This document shows positions 42,750 to 51,809 of a stretch of 64,000 nt of DNA, piece after piece. The position numbers and the translations under genes were made by a program. Source of the DNA: an uncultured bacterium (GTDB lineage: Bacteria > Actinomycetota > Coriobacteriia > Coriobacteriales > Coriobacteriaceae); the NCBI GenBank assembly GCA_905215505.1, contig CAJMPU010000010.1, forward strand, positions 10,768-74,767. Reading direction: 5' to 3'. How positions within the stretch are numbered: position 1 is the first letter of the stretch; each line of letters opens with the position of its first letter. A model generated the notes under the pieces. That model was not told where the DNA came from and ran no database searches. It saw only the letters and a list, made by a program, of their open reading frames with translations.

Positions 42750-42819
42750 AGAACGAATGTTCGGTTATTATTATCTTCGAACAGTTGTTCCTGTCAAGCA
42801 AAATTCGAACATTTGTTTG
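42750..42819. promoter_or_regulatory. Three LexA (SOS) boxes between LysM gene and lexA
   Basis: AGAACGAATGTTCG (42750-42763), CGAACAGTTGTTCC (42778-42791) and CGAACATTTGTTTG (42806-42819) fit the Gram-positive consensus CGAACNNNNGTTYG with at most one deviation in each. Their centres are 28 bases apart. They should give autoregulation of lexA and SOS control of the LysM gene. Confidence 0.9.
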
Positions 42820-42842
42820 ACATGGGTAGAGAGGATGCCCTG

Positions 42843-43487
42843 ATGGCTCGCAAAATTACCAAGCGTCAGCAGCAAATTTACGACTTCATCAAGGAATATC
42901 AGCAGGAGAAGGGTTATCCGCCCAGCGTGCGCGAGATGGCTTCTGCCGTGGGCCTTTCCTCCCCCAGCACCGTGCACGCCCATCTCTCTGCCCTGGAGGC
43001 GCGCGGGCTACTCAAGCGCGATGCCACCAAACCGCGCGCCCTGGAACTCTTTAACGAGGATGGTTCCTCTGTCTCAATTTCTAAATCTGACGAGCCCACC
43101 GCACCTCGCGGAACGGTCTCGCTACCGCTCGTTGGTCGCGTCGCGGCTGGGATTCCCATTCTGGCCGAGCAGAATATCGAAGACACGTTTACTATCCCGA
43201 CCGAAATCGCCACTGATCAGGGTTCCTTTATCCTTGAGGTGCATGGGAGCTCAATGATCAATGTCGGCATCTTCAATGGCGATTACATCATCGTCCGTGA
43301 ACAAAAGAGTGCCATGAACGGCGAAATTGTCGTGGCCATGATTGATGGTTCGGCGACCGTCAAGACGTTCTACAAGGAGCAGGGGCGTGTGCGCTTGCAG
43401 CCCGAGAACGACACCATGGAACCTATCTATGCAACGAATCCCGTTATCCTGGGCAAAGTCGTCGGCTTGATGCGCCGGTTCTCGTAA
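42843..43487 (+). CDS. lexA: SOS repressor LexA
   Basis: N-terminal winged helix (KRQQQIYDFIKEYQQEKGYP, then PSVREMASAVGLSSPSTVHA) and C-terminal S24 latent protease with cleavage site GRVAAGIPI (Ala-Gly), catalytic Ser in HGSSMINVG and Lys in GSATVKTFY. 214 residues from ATG 42843, preceded by GAGAGGA. The stop overlaps the next membrane-protein gene by one base. Confidence 0.97.
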   Translation: MARKITKRQQQIYDFIKEYQQEKGYPPSVREMASAVGLSSPSTVHAHLSALEARGLLKRDATKPRALELFNEDGSSVSISKSDEPTAPRGTVSLPLVGRVAAGIPILAEQNIEDTFTIPTEIATDQGSFILEVHGSSMINVGIFNGDYIIVREQKSAMNGEIVVAMIDGSATVKTFYKEQGRVRLQPENDTMEPIYATNPVILGKVVGLMRRFS

Positions 43488-44191
43488 TGCAAAAACGCAT
43501 AACCATATTTGATACCGTCCGCGGGTTTACGATGATTTCTATGGCAGGTTTTCACGCTTGCTATGATCTCGCCTACCTGTACGGCTGGGATATGCCCTGG
43601 TTTACCCAGTCAGTCTTTCAAGACATCTGGCGCGCCAGCATCAGCTGGGTATTTTTGTTTATCGCCGGTTGGATGTGCACCCTTTCGCGCAACAATATCA
43701 AACGTGCCGCCAAATACGCCTTAGCAGCACTCGTTGTCTGGTTGGCAACAACACTTGTCTCAGTCGACGATTCGGTTAATTTTGGCATCATCTACTGCAT
43801 GGCCGCATGCACCGGCATCGAAGCGTTGACCGATCCCGTCCTTAAGAAGATAACGGCGAGATGGGGCATGCCCCTATGCCTTATGTTGTTCGCAATCACC
43901 TGGAGCATCCCCAAAACGATCTACCCTGTCCCCTACCTGGCGTGGCTGGGATTTCCGAGCCCTGGGTTTGTCTCAGGTGATTACTACCCCATCATCCCGT
44001 TTATCTTTATGTATCTTGCAGGATACTTCGCCGCACACATAGCGCAGAGTATCGATAAGACCGTCCCTAGCTGGACCTACGCCAACCCCCTGCCGGCGCT
44101 CGCCAGCCTTGGACGTCACGCTCTCCCCTTTTATCTGCTGCATCAGCCCATCATTCTGGGCATTTTGGAGCTCGTCTACTCGGTGCGATAA
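43487..44191 (+). CDS. DUF1624 / heparan-acetyltransferase-like membrane protein
   Basis: 234 residues with about seven helices. The start ITIFDTVRGFTMISMAGFHA is characteristic of the DUF1624 (HGSNAT-like) family, which is thought to transfer acetyl groups across membranes. The ATG overlaps the lexA stop (TAATG). Its 3' end overlaps the 3' end of hflX by 16 bases on the opposite strand. It might be co-induced with lexA in the SOS response by coupling; not established. Confidence 0.85.
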   Translation: MQKRITIFDTVRGFTMISMAGFHACYDLAYLYGWDMPWFTQSVFQDIWRASISWVFLFIAGWMCTLSRNNIKRAAKYALAALVVWLATTLVSVDDSVNFGIIYCMAACTGIEALTDPVLKKITARWGMPLCLMLFAITWSIPKTIYPVPYLAWLGFPSPGFVSGDYYPIIPFIFMYLAGYFAAHIAQSIDKTVPSWTYANPLPALASLGRHALPFYLLHQPIILGILELVYSVR

Positions 44192-45465
44192 CGCTCGAGC
44201 CGCGGTGCAATACGAGCCGGCAACTTCGCCACAATGCGAACGCCGTCCTCGAGATATTCCTCATGCAGAAGGGTTCCCTGCTCATGCACCAGCGTGATGA
44301 GAGCGCCCTCGCGATACGGGATATCAGCGGAGAGCAACACATCGGTGGCAGCTGCCTCGCGAGCAATCCGGTCGACGAGATCGTCGAGCCCCTCGCCCGT
44401 TTGGGCCGAGAACAGAACGGCCTCCGGATAGCGACGACGGAAACTCAATCGATCGACGCTATCGAGAAGATCGATTTTATTGAATACGGTCAGCGTTAAA
44501 CGCTCTCCGGCGCCGATCTCATCAAGCACGCGGTCGACAGCCTCCAGCTGCCGCTCATAGTCCTCGTCAGACGCATCTACGACTTTGAGAATTAGATCGG
44601 CACCCAACACCTCGGACAGCGTCGATTTAAAGGCATCGACCAGACCATGCGGCAGCTTTTGAATAAAGCCGACGGTATCGGTAATCGTCATGCCGCGACC
44701 GCCGGGCAGACGATACGAACGCGTCGTCGGGTCGAGCGTAGCAAACAGCTTGTCCTGCGAAAGTACCGTAGAGCCGGTCAGACGATTGAGCAACGTCGAT
44801 TTACCGGCATTGGTATAACCGGCCAACGCGACGCGAAACGCCGGTGACTCAATGCGACTCTTGGATTGAACATCGCGACGCCGTTCAACCTGCTTGAGCT
44901 CACGACGAAGCGCAGCGATCTTATTACGAATAAGGCGACGGTCGACCTCGAGCTGACTTTCGCCCTGACCAAAACGTGAGCCGATGCCGCCGCGCGTCTG
45001 CTCCTTGGCGAGATGGCTCCACATGCCACGCAGGCGAGGCAACAAATATTGAAGCTGTGCCAGCTGTACCTGCAGGCGTCCCTCACGCGTCTGAGCATGC
45101 AGGCCAAAGATATCCAGGATCAGTGCTGTACGATCGATAATCTTTACCGGCTCGCCCACAGCTTTCTCCAAATAGGATTGCTGCGAGGGCGTCAGGTCGT
45201 CGTCAAAAATAACGACATCGGCATCCATGCGATGCACCAGGCCGCACAGCTCTTCTACCTTGCCGGAACCGATAAACGATTTAGGATACGGCTTTACCAA
45301 ACGCTGCGACAAGCGTGCCACGCACTGAGCACCAGCTGTGTGGGCAAGACGCTCCAGCTCATCAAGCGAGCGATCGAGCGGCCATGCATTGTCGCGCCAC
45401 TCAACACCAACTAAAATGGCACGCTCGGGCTCGGGTGCCGTGGGAACAAGGGGGAAACGGGCCAT
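44176..45465 (-). CDS. hflX: GTPase HflX
   Basis: Ribosome-associated GTPase that splits stalled ribosomes. The N-terminal HflX domain has VIFDDDLTPSQQSYLEKAVG; G1 is GYTNAGKSTLLNRLTG, G3 DTVGF and G4 NKID. The length of 429 is typical. It directly follows miaA, overlapping it (TAATG), as in many bacteria. Confidence 0.95.
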   Translation of the reverse strand: MARFPLVPTAPEPERAILVGVEWRDNAWPLDRSLDELERLAHTAGAQCVARLSQRLVKPYPKSFIGSGKVEELCGLVHRMDADVVIFDDDLTPSQQSYLEKAVGEPVKIIDRTALILDIFGLHAQTREGRLQVQLAQLQYLLPRLRGMWSHLAKEQTRGGIGSRFGQGESQLEVDRRLIRNKIAALRRELKQVERRRDVQSKSRIESPAFRVALAGYTNAGKSTLLNRLTGSTVLSQDKLFATLDPTTRSYRLPGGRGMTITDTVGFIQKLPHGLVDAFKSTLSEVLGADLILKVVDASDEDYERQLEAVDRVLDEIGAGERLTLTVFNKIDLLDSVDRLSFRRRYPEAVLFSAQTGEGLDDLVDRIAREAAATDVLLSADIPYREGALITLVHEQGTLLHEEYLEDGVRIVAKLPARIAPRLERYRTE

Positions 45466-46403
45466 TAGGCAGCCTCAATACGATGCAGGATATCCTCAAC
45501 GACCTCATCGATCGTACATTCATCCATATCAAACCACACGATACGGTCATCGCGCTTAAACCACGAAAGCTGACGCTTGGCATAACGACGCGAACGCATC
45601 TTAATGAGTTCGCGGGCCTCATCCATGCTCATCACGCCATTGAAAGCATCAATGATCTCTTTATAGCCAATTGCCTGCATCGACGTCAGGGCATCTCCCA
45701 GACCCTGGGCCATAAGACCGCGGACCTCATCGACAAGACCCTGCTCAAACATCAGATCGACGCGCAGATTAATGCGCTCGTAGAGCACCTCGCGATTACG
45801 CGTCAGACCAAACCATAGGGCATGATAATGCTCGCGCGGAACACTAAACTGACTTTTTTGCTGTGCATAGGAGATACCATCATCATGCATCTCGAGCGCA
45901 CGAATCACACGGCGCACGTTATGGGGATGAATAACAGCAGCCGATTCTGGATCGCGCTCGGCAAGCAGGGCATGCAGTTCTTCCTCGCCAATACGCTCGG
46001 CAAGCTCCTGATAGCCCGCACGGCAATCGTCCTCAAGTTCACCCGAGGGAAAGTCCATCTCATCGAGGGCTGCCTTGAGATATAGCCCCGTACCTCCGCA
46101 AAAAACCGGCAGGCAACCCGAACCAAGGAGACGTTCAACATGCGCGCGAGCGTCAGCCTGATAAAGCGCAGCAGAATATGCCACACCCGGCTCTACAATG
46201 TCGACGAGACGCAGCGGCGCCGTGCACTCATCGGGCGCCATCTTTGCGGTACCGATGTCCATGCCGCGATAGATTTGCATCGCATCGCACGACAGCACTT
46301 CGGACGAAAGACGAGCTGCCAAACGGTCGGCAACATCACTCTTACCAACCGCCGTCGGACCGACGATCGCAACGGCGGAAAGACCTGCCCCGGAAGAAAC
46401 CAT
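45465..46403 (-). CDS. miaA: tRNA dimethylallyltransferase
   Basis: Adds a dimethylallyl group to A37 of tRNAs reading UNN codons, using DMAPP from the IspH pathway. P-loop GPTAVGKSDVADRLA at residue 14, DAMQIYRGMDIGTAK, and VFCGGTGLYLKA. Overlaps miaB at its start and hflX at its end. MiaB then methylthiolates the product, so the two act consecutively. Confidence 0.96.
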   Translation of the reverse strand: MVSSGAGLSAVAIVGPTAVGKSDVADRLAARLSSEVLSCDAMQIYRGMDIGTAKMAPDECTAPLRLVDIVEPGVAYSAALYQADARAHVERLLGSGCLPVFCGGTGLYLKAALDEMDFPSGELEDDCRAGYQELAERIGEEELHALLAERDPESAAVIHPHNVRRVIRALEMHDDGISYAQQKSQFSVPREHYHALWFGLTRNREVLYERINLRVDLMFEQGLVDEVRGLMAQGLGDALTSMQAIGYKEIIDAFNGVMSMDEARELIKMRSRRYAKRQLSWFKRDDRIVWFDMDECTIDEVVEDILHRIEAA

Positions 46404-47779
46404 TAGCGCGGCTCGCCCACAACGGAACCGGATAAATACCAGGTCTTGGCAACGTCAACGTCAACATCAACGATCTTGCCAACAAGCTGATCGATGCTGT
46501 AACCCTCGGGGATAGGCGCATGCACGGTCTGATTCTTGGGACTCTTGCCCAGCAGGACCGCATCGTTCTTTTTACTCGTTCCCTCAATGAGCGCGGGAAC
46601 CACAGTATGAAGCTCGCCCTGGTTATACTCGTGTGCCGTGGTCTCGATAACCTTAACCAGGCGGTTGAAACGCTCGAGAATAACCTCATGCGGCGTAGGA
46701 TCGTCAATCTCGGCGGCCGGGGTACCGGCACGCTTGGAATAGATGAAGGTATAGGCCTGAGCATAGCGGACCGTCTCAGCAAGCGAGAGCGTCTGCTCAA
46801 AGTCTTCTTCAGTCTCGCCCGGGAAGCCAACGATAATGTCGGTCGAGAGCGCGATATCGGGCATGCGGTTGCGAATGCGATCGACCAGGCCCAGATAGTC
46901 CTCGCGTGTATAACGGCGATTCATCTCTTTGAGGATCCGCGTCGAACCTGACTGGACGGCCAGGTGCAGTTGCGGCATTACGGCAGGCGTCTCGGCCATG
47001 GCGTCGATGGTCTCGGGCAGCAGGTCCTTAGGATGCGAAGACGTAAAGAAGATACGCTCCACACCCGTATCGCCCACGGCACGCAGCAAATCGGCAAAAC
47101 GCGGCTTGCCAAACAGATCGCGACCATATGAGTTAACGTTTTGGCCCAGCAGCGTAATCTCACGCACGCCCTGGCGCACCAGACCGGTCACCTCGTCGAC
47201 AATCTCCTCGAAGGGGCGGCTCTTTTCGCGACCGCGTACGTACGGCACGATGCAATAGGTGCAGAAATTATTGCAGCCTGTCATGATGGGCACCCAGGCG
47301 TGATACTGGGCCTCGCGATGCCACGGCATGCTCATGGCGTCCGTATCCTCATGCTCATTGGTGCGGATATGACGCTTACCATCAAGGAACGCCTCGGCAA
47401 TGAGCTCGGCCACATGTGCAATGGAATGCGTGCCAAAGATGACATTGACGTTATCGACGTTGGTGAGCAGGCCCTCGCCATCGCGCTGCGCGATGCAACC
47501 GCCAACGGCAACCACGCGCTTGCCCGAAGGCGAAGGCGGCAGGCTTTTGCAGGAATTGCACTGACCGTACAGGCGAGTATCGGCGGCCTCGCGCACGCAG
47601 CACGTCATGAAGACAACGATATCGGCATGCGCGGGATCGAGCGCCATGAGGCAGCCATACGAATCAAGCAGACCGCTCACACGCTCGGAGTCGTGCTGAT
47701 TCATCTGGCAGCCAAAGGTGCGGATAAAGTAGGTTTTACCGGCAAGAATATCGCGTACGGAACGCTGGTCCATGTGCAT
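46403..47779 (-). CDS. miaB: tRNA-2-methylthio-N6-dimethylallyladenosine synthase
   Basis: Radical-SAM methylthiotransferase acting on the MiaA product. N-terminal MTTase cysteines are in RTFGCQMNQHDSER, FMTCCVRE and GGCIAQRDG; the radical-SAM motif is CNNFCTYC, then VPYVRGRE; a TRAM domain is at the C-terminus. ATG 47779 (or 47773) is preferred to the longer frame because AGGA lies upstream and the MTTase domain starts soon after. Confidence 0.95.
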   Translation of the reverse strand: MHMDQRSVRDILAGKTYFIRTFGCQMNQHDSERVSGLLDSYGCLMALDPAHADIVVFMTCCVREAADTRLYGQCNSCKSLPPSPSGKRVVAVGGCIAQRDGEGLLTNVDNVNVIFGTHSIAHVAELIAEAFLDGKRHIRTNEHEDTDAMSMPWHREAQYHAWVPIMTGCNNFCTYCIVPYVRGREKSRPFEEIVDEVTGLVRQGVREITLLGQNVNSYGRDLFGKPRFADLLRAVGDTGVERIFFTSSHPKDLLPETIDAMAETPAVMPQLHLAVQSGSTRILKEMNRRYTREDYLGLVDRIRNRMPDIALSTDIIVGFPGETEEDFEQTLSLAETVRYAQAYTFIYSKRAGTPAAEIDDPTPHEVILERFNRLVKVIETTAHEYNQGELHTVVPALIEGTSKKNDAVLLGKSPKNQTVHAPIPEGYSIDQLVGKIVDVDVDVAKTWYLSGSVVGEPR

Positions 47780-47818
47780 AAGTCCTAACGATGGGGAGCG
47801 AAACAAGGCAAGCAGAAG

Positions 47819-48136
47819 CTATGCCACAGGCTTAACATCATCCATGACGACGTTATCCATAGCAGCTCGATTGATCTGGTGAACGTAGATAGAAAGGCGG
47901 ATGGCCGTGCGCGACTCCCCGTTAATGAGGATGTCGGAGAACACGGGCGCGCAGGAAATATCAAAACCGGTTGGAATCAAAAAACCGCGCGCGATAGCAA
48001 CGGCCTTAATAGCCTGGTTGACAGCACCGGCGCCGACACACTGGATGTTGACGGGTACACCATCCTTGACCATGCCGGCGATGGCGCCGGCAACGGACGC
48101 GGGCGATGATTTGCTTGATACCTTCAGGCAATCCAT
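47819..48136 (-). CDS. spoVS: Stage V sporulation protein S
   Basis: 105-residue Alba-like nucleic-acid-binding protein: LKVSSKSSPASVAGAIAGMV, IQCVGAGAVNQAIKAVAIAR and PVFSDILINGESRTAIRLSI are diagnostic. GGAG precedes ATG 48136. No sporulation genes are visible and the inferred host does not sporulate, so it must have another role; its place between rny/GHKL and miaB is suggestive of RNA metabolism. Confidence 0.93.
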   Translation of the reverse strand: MDCLKVSSKSSPASVAGAIAGMVKDGVPVNIQCVGAGAVNQAIKAVAIARGFLIPTGFDISCAPVFSDILINGESRTAIRLSIYVHQINRAAMDNVVMDDVKPVA

Positions 48137-48210
48137 GAAGAAACTCCTGCATTTAAAAGTACGTTTTAACTGCAATAACTGTATCGTACCGAGTGGACTC
48201 GGTAAAGGCA

Positions 48211-49296
48211 CTATTCCTCTTTGGCAAGATCAAAGGTCACGGTGATTCGATCACGCGAAACACGAATCTTTGGGTCGCCGCAAAGGTTGAGATAGTACCG
48301 GGTGGCAAGGTCATTAAAGTCGCGTTCCACAGCGCGCGAAAACTGTGCCATGTCATCCTTGGCAATACGTAGCCCGCGACGATCCTTCGCGAGATCGACA
48401 GGAGCCGGCGCATGCGAGGACGAATCACGCTCGCGCAGCAGACGCGCGGTCACACCGCGAACGGGCTTAATCTGCCCTGCCAAAATGCGATGGGCCGTGC
48501 GCTCGGACATCTCAAGACCCAAACCCGAACAAATACGGATAAAGTCCTCGGCATCAGAAGCAAGGCCTAAACGATCGACAACCGGAAGCTCGCTCTCGTC
48601 ATCAATGAACAGGAGACGAGACGTATCAAGCCGGCTTGACGCCTGAGCATAAAGGGTCGCGGCAATCTCAGACGGAGAACCAAGATAGACATCGCAACCA
48701 CGCAACTCCTCGAGCGCAAACTCACATGCAGCGCGAATAATATTATGCGGACCGCGAGCACAGACATAACGTCCGTCCTCATCCTTGACGGCCTGGGGCC
48801 AGCTGGACTGATCGGCACGCTCACTGAGGCGGTCGGCCGCGACGCTCACCTTAAAGGCTGAACCAAGATCGACACCGGACGTGACCACACGGGCCTCATC
48901 GGCGTTCTGCTTGATCGAAAACAATGCCATGCCACGACCGTGAACGCCCCAACGGTCCATCTTCATGCTCTCGAGCTTGGAGGTAACGCGGGCATCAAAG
49001 ATTCGCTCTTGCATATCCTGCGGAACGCCAGAACCGTTATCCAGAAAGACAAGCGTGCGGACGCCATCTTCCTTGGTCGTGGCGAGATAGACCTTGTCGG
49101 CGCCGGCATCGCGAGCATTACGGAGCATTTCGATGACGATGTCCTCGACATGCTGAATGTCGTGCTTAGCCTGGCGCCGCTCGGCCTCCGAAACGCGGAG
49201 GCGGACATACCCCTCGCCAAGGTTCTCCTCGACGCGAAGGTTGCCCTCCCCCGACATCGACGCGATAAATGAGATGAGCTCGTTCGCGTCGCTCAT
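48211..49296 (-). CDS. GHKL-type ATPase protein next to rny
   Basis: N-terminal ATPase fold of the Hsp90/MutL/histidine-kinase class: N box IEMLRNARDAGAD, G1 VFLDNGSGVP and G2 GVHGRGMALF. No HisKA, HAMP or membrane helices, so not a sensor kinase. The C-terminal half (about 180-361) has no recognisable domain. It starts two bases after the rny stop and precedes spoVS. Possibly a remodelling ATPase acting with RNase Y; this is inference from gene order. Confidence 0.8.
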   Translation of the reverse strand: MSDANELISFIASMSGEGNLRVEENLGEGYVRLRVSEAERRQAKHDIQHVEDIVIEMLRNARDAGADKVYLATTKEDGVRTLVFLDNGSGVPQDMQERIFDARVTSKLESMKMDRWGVHGRGMALFSIKQNADEARVVTSGVDLGSAFKVSVAADRLSERADQSSWPQAVKDEDGRYVCARGPHNIIRAACEFALEELRGCDVYLGSPSEIAATLYAQASSRLDTSRLLFIDDESELPVVDRLGLASDAEDFIRICSGLGLEMSERTAHRILAGQIKPVRGVTARLLRERDSSSHAPAPVDLAKDRRGLRIAKDDMAQFSRAVERDFNDLATRYYLNLCGDPKIRVSRDRITVTFDLAKEE

Positions 49297-49297
49297 G

Positions 49298-50848
49298 TTA
49301 TTTAGCGATATCGACAGCGCGGCTCTCGCGAATCACGACGACGCGCACCTGACCGGGATACTCCATCTCTTCCTCGATCTGATGGGCGATATCGTGAGCC
49401 AGGACCGTGGACTGGGCATCGGAGATCTTGTCCGGCTGGACCATGACGTGGACCTCGCGACCGGCCTGCATGGCATAGGTACGTTCGACGCCGTCATGGG
49501 AGTTGGCGATCTCCTCAAGCTTCTCAAGACGCTTGATGTAGTTCTCGGCAGACTCGCGACGGGCACCGGGGCGAGAGGCAGAGACAGCATCGGCGGCCTG
49601 CACCAGGACATCGAGCACCGTGTTGGGGTCGACATCGGCATGGTGAGCCTCAATAGCGTGGACGATAACGGGCTTCTCGCCATAACGGCGGGCAAGCTCG
49701 GCGCCGATGACGGCATGCGGGCCCTCGACGTCGTGGTCGATTGCCTTGCCCAGGTCATGAAGCAGGCCGGCGCGCTTGGCGGTCACAACGTCCAGGCCAA
49801 GCTCGGAAGCCATCACGCCGCACAGATCAGAGACCTCGAGGGAATGCTGAAGCACGTTCTGACCAAACGAGGTACGGTAGCGCAGGGCACCAAGGGTCTT
49901 GACGATCTCGGGGTGCAGATCGTGGATGCCGGTATCGAAGGCAGCCTGCTCGCCAGCCTCGCGCACGCGCTGCTGAACCAGGTCGGCGGCCTTGTGATAC
50001 ATCTCCTCGATACGGGCAGGGTGAATGCGGCCGTCGGCGATGAGGTTCTCGAGGGCGACACGGGCGGTCTCACGACGGACCGGGTCGAAGCTCGAAAGAA
50101 CGACTGTCTCGGGCGTGTCATCGATCACGAGGTTGACGCCGGAAACCTGCTCGAAGGTCCGGATGTTGCGACCCTCGCGACCGATGATACGGCCCTTGAG
50201 GTCATCAGAGGGAATGTGCACGGAGGTAACGGTGACCTCGGCAGTGTGGTCGGCAGCGCAGCGCTGAATCGCCAGAGACAGAATCTCCTGGGCGGTCTTG
50301 TGGCACTCGGCGCGAACCTGCTGCTCGGACTCGCGAATGATCGTGGCGGCCTCGTGGGTGACCTCGCCGCGAACCTTATCGAGGAGCTCCTTGTGGGCGT
50401 CCTCGCGGGTAAGGTCGGCGATACGCTCGAGCTCGGAAGTCTGCTTTGCACAGAGCTCCTCGAGCTCACGGGAGCGCTTCTCGACCTGACCGGCCTGGCT
50501 GGACAGCTGATGCTCGCGCTTGTCGAGAGCGTCGTTGCGGCGATCAAGGGATTCCTCGCGCTGCATCACGCGGTTCTCGAGCGTACGAATCTCGTTCTTA
50601 CGCTGCTTGTCCTCGGCCTCGGCGGCCTGCTTGTTCTTGATGATCTCCTCTTTAGCCTCGAGCAGAGCCTCTTTTTTGAGGGTCTCGGCCTGACGCTTAG
50701 CATCACCGATCAGGGACTCAGCCTGTGCGTGTGCCGACTGGATTTTTTCGTCGGCCTCGTGAAGACTACCCTGCTTGGCGGTGCGCATGTAGGCAATGGC
50801 GGCGATGGCACCCAAAACGATGCCAACGAGCGCTGCGATGATAGGCAT
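49298..50848 (-). CDS. rny: Ribonuclease Y
   Basis: Membrane-anchored endoribonuclease that starts mRNA decay. One N-terminal helix (IIAALVGIVLGAIAAIAYM), a long coiled coil (about 30-190), a KH domain (GRIIGREGRNIRTFE) and an HD domain (LLHDLGKAIDHDVEG). ATG 50848 has AGGAG at a good distance; a GTG two codons earlier is less likely. Its partners RNase J and PNPase are encoded 10-13 kb away on the same strand. Confidence 0.96.
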   Translation of the reverse strand: MPIIAALVGIVLGAIAAIAYMRTAKQGSLHEADEKIQSAHAQAESLIGDAKRQAETLKKEALLEAKEEIIKNKQAAEAEDKQRKNEIRTLENRVMQREESLDRRNDALDKREHQLSSQAGQVEKRSRELEELCAKQTSELERIADLTREDAHKELLDKVRGEVTHEAATIIRESEQQVRAECHKTAQEILSLAIQRCAADHTAEVTVTSVHIPSDDLKGRIIGREGRNIRTFEQVSGVNLVIDDTPETVVLSSFDPVRRETARVALENLIADGRIHPARIEEMYHKAADLVQQRVREAGEQAAFDTGIHDLHPEIVKTLGALRYRTSFGQNVLQHSLEVSDLCGVMASELGLDVVTAKRAGLLHDLGKAIDHDVEGPHAVIGAELARRYGEKPVIVHAIEAHHADVDPNTVLDVLVQAADAVSASRPGARRESAENYIKRLEKLEEIANSHDGVERTYAMQAGREVHVMVQPDKISDAQSTVLAHDIAHQIEEEMEYPGQVRVVVIRESRAVDIAK

Positions 50849-50883
50849 GCTCACTCCTTTTTATGGATTCGTTACACAACAAA

Positions 50884-50909
50884 GCGAACCGTCCTTACGA
50901 ACGGCTCGC
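50884..50909 (-). terminator. Terminator after recX
   Basis: On the minus strand GCGAGCCGT, an 8-base loop and ACGGTTCGC are followed by TTTGTTGT. The rest of the 250-base gap between rny and recX shows no gene. Confidence 0.65.
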
Positions 50910-51105
50910 GACATTTGAGTAATATGGGCGCAGCTTATGCGGGTCGGATACAGATAAACATATAAACAAACTCATCACAGATGAGCACATATCACAAAGC
51001 AAATGACGCTGTTTATCGTACGTTGAACCACAACAACTGTCAAATAAATGCCCCCAACACGGCGGCTAAAACACGGTGAGCGGCAGGGCCACAAAACGCA
51101 TACGC

Positions 51106-51798
51106 CTAAACCGCACATTCCTCGCGTTCGGCATCGAGACGTGCCTTAACGGCATCGGCGGCGATATGATACGAGAAGCCCTTGCCCATCAAAAACCGAA
51201 CCAGTTTTTCGAATCCGCGCGTCTCTGGAACACGCCGCTTGGCGAGCAGGGCTGACGCACGCGCCAAATCGTCTTCGACGGCAAAATAATCCTCGGGATA
51301 ACCGGGAATGTCATCGAGCACGACATGACGGCGCTTGAGCTCGGTCTCGATTTTGCGCTGTCCCCAACCGCGCCGCTTGCGCTCCTCGATAAAGTACGAG
51401 CAAAAGCGGTTCTCGTCTAAAAAGCGATACTCGGTGGCGCGCTCGACGGCGAAATCGATCGCGGTCTGGTGAAAGCCGTAGCGAGCCAGCTTGTCACGGA
51501 CCTCGCCCGTCGCATGGTCGCGGCGCGATAACATCTCGGTCACCATGGTAAGTGCACATTTACGCTCGACGAGCTGCACCGCCTCACGAAAGTTGTCCCA
51601 ATCACAGGGAAGATCGGGGCGGTTTTTGACATACAGGCGCGCGACCCGCACGGGAATCCAAATGGACCGCTCAAAACCGCCCTCAAGCTCACAATCGATA
51701 TGTGCGCAAGGCTTTTTGGACGCATACCCGCTCGAGAACGAGGAGGCCGCCTTCTTATCGGGAAAGACGACCGTGGCCTCGGTCACCGTATACGACAT
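51106..51798 (-). CDS. recX: Regulatory protein RecX
   Basis: Inhibitor of RecA filament activity. Made of three-helix repeats; RRDHATGEVRDKLARYGFHQ, then YRFLDENRFCSYFIEERKRR are typical. The N-terminal ~80 residues form an extra domain seen in some Gram-positive forms. It starts 11 bases after recA on the same transcript, so it should be SOS-induced with it. Confidence 0.9.
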   Translation of the reverse strand: MSYTVTEATVVFPDKKAASSFSSGYASKKPCAHIDCELEGGFERSIWIPVRVARLYVKNRPDLPCDWDNFREAVQLVERKCALTMVTEMLSRRDHATGEVRDKLARYGFHQTAIDFAVERATEYRFLDENRFCSYFIEERKRRGWGQRKIETELKRRHVVLDDIPGYPEDYFAVEDDLARASALLAKRRVPETRGFEKLVRFLMGKGFSYHIAADAVKARLDAEREECAV

Positions 51799-51809
51799 GA
51801 GCGTAACCG

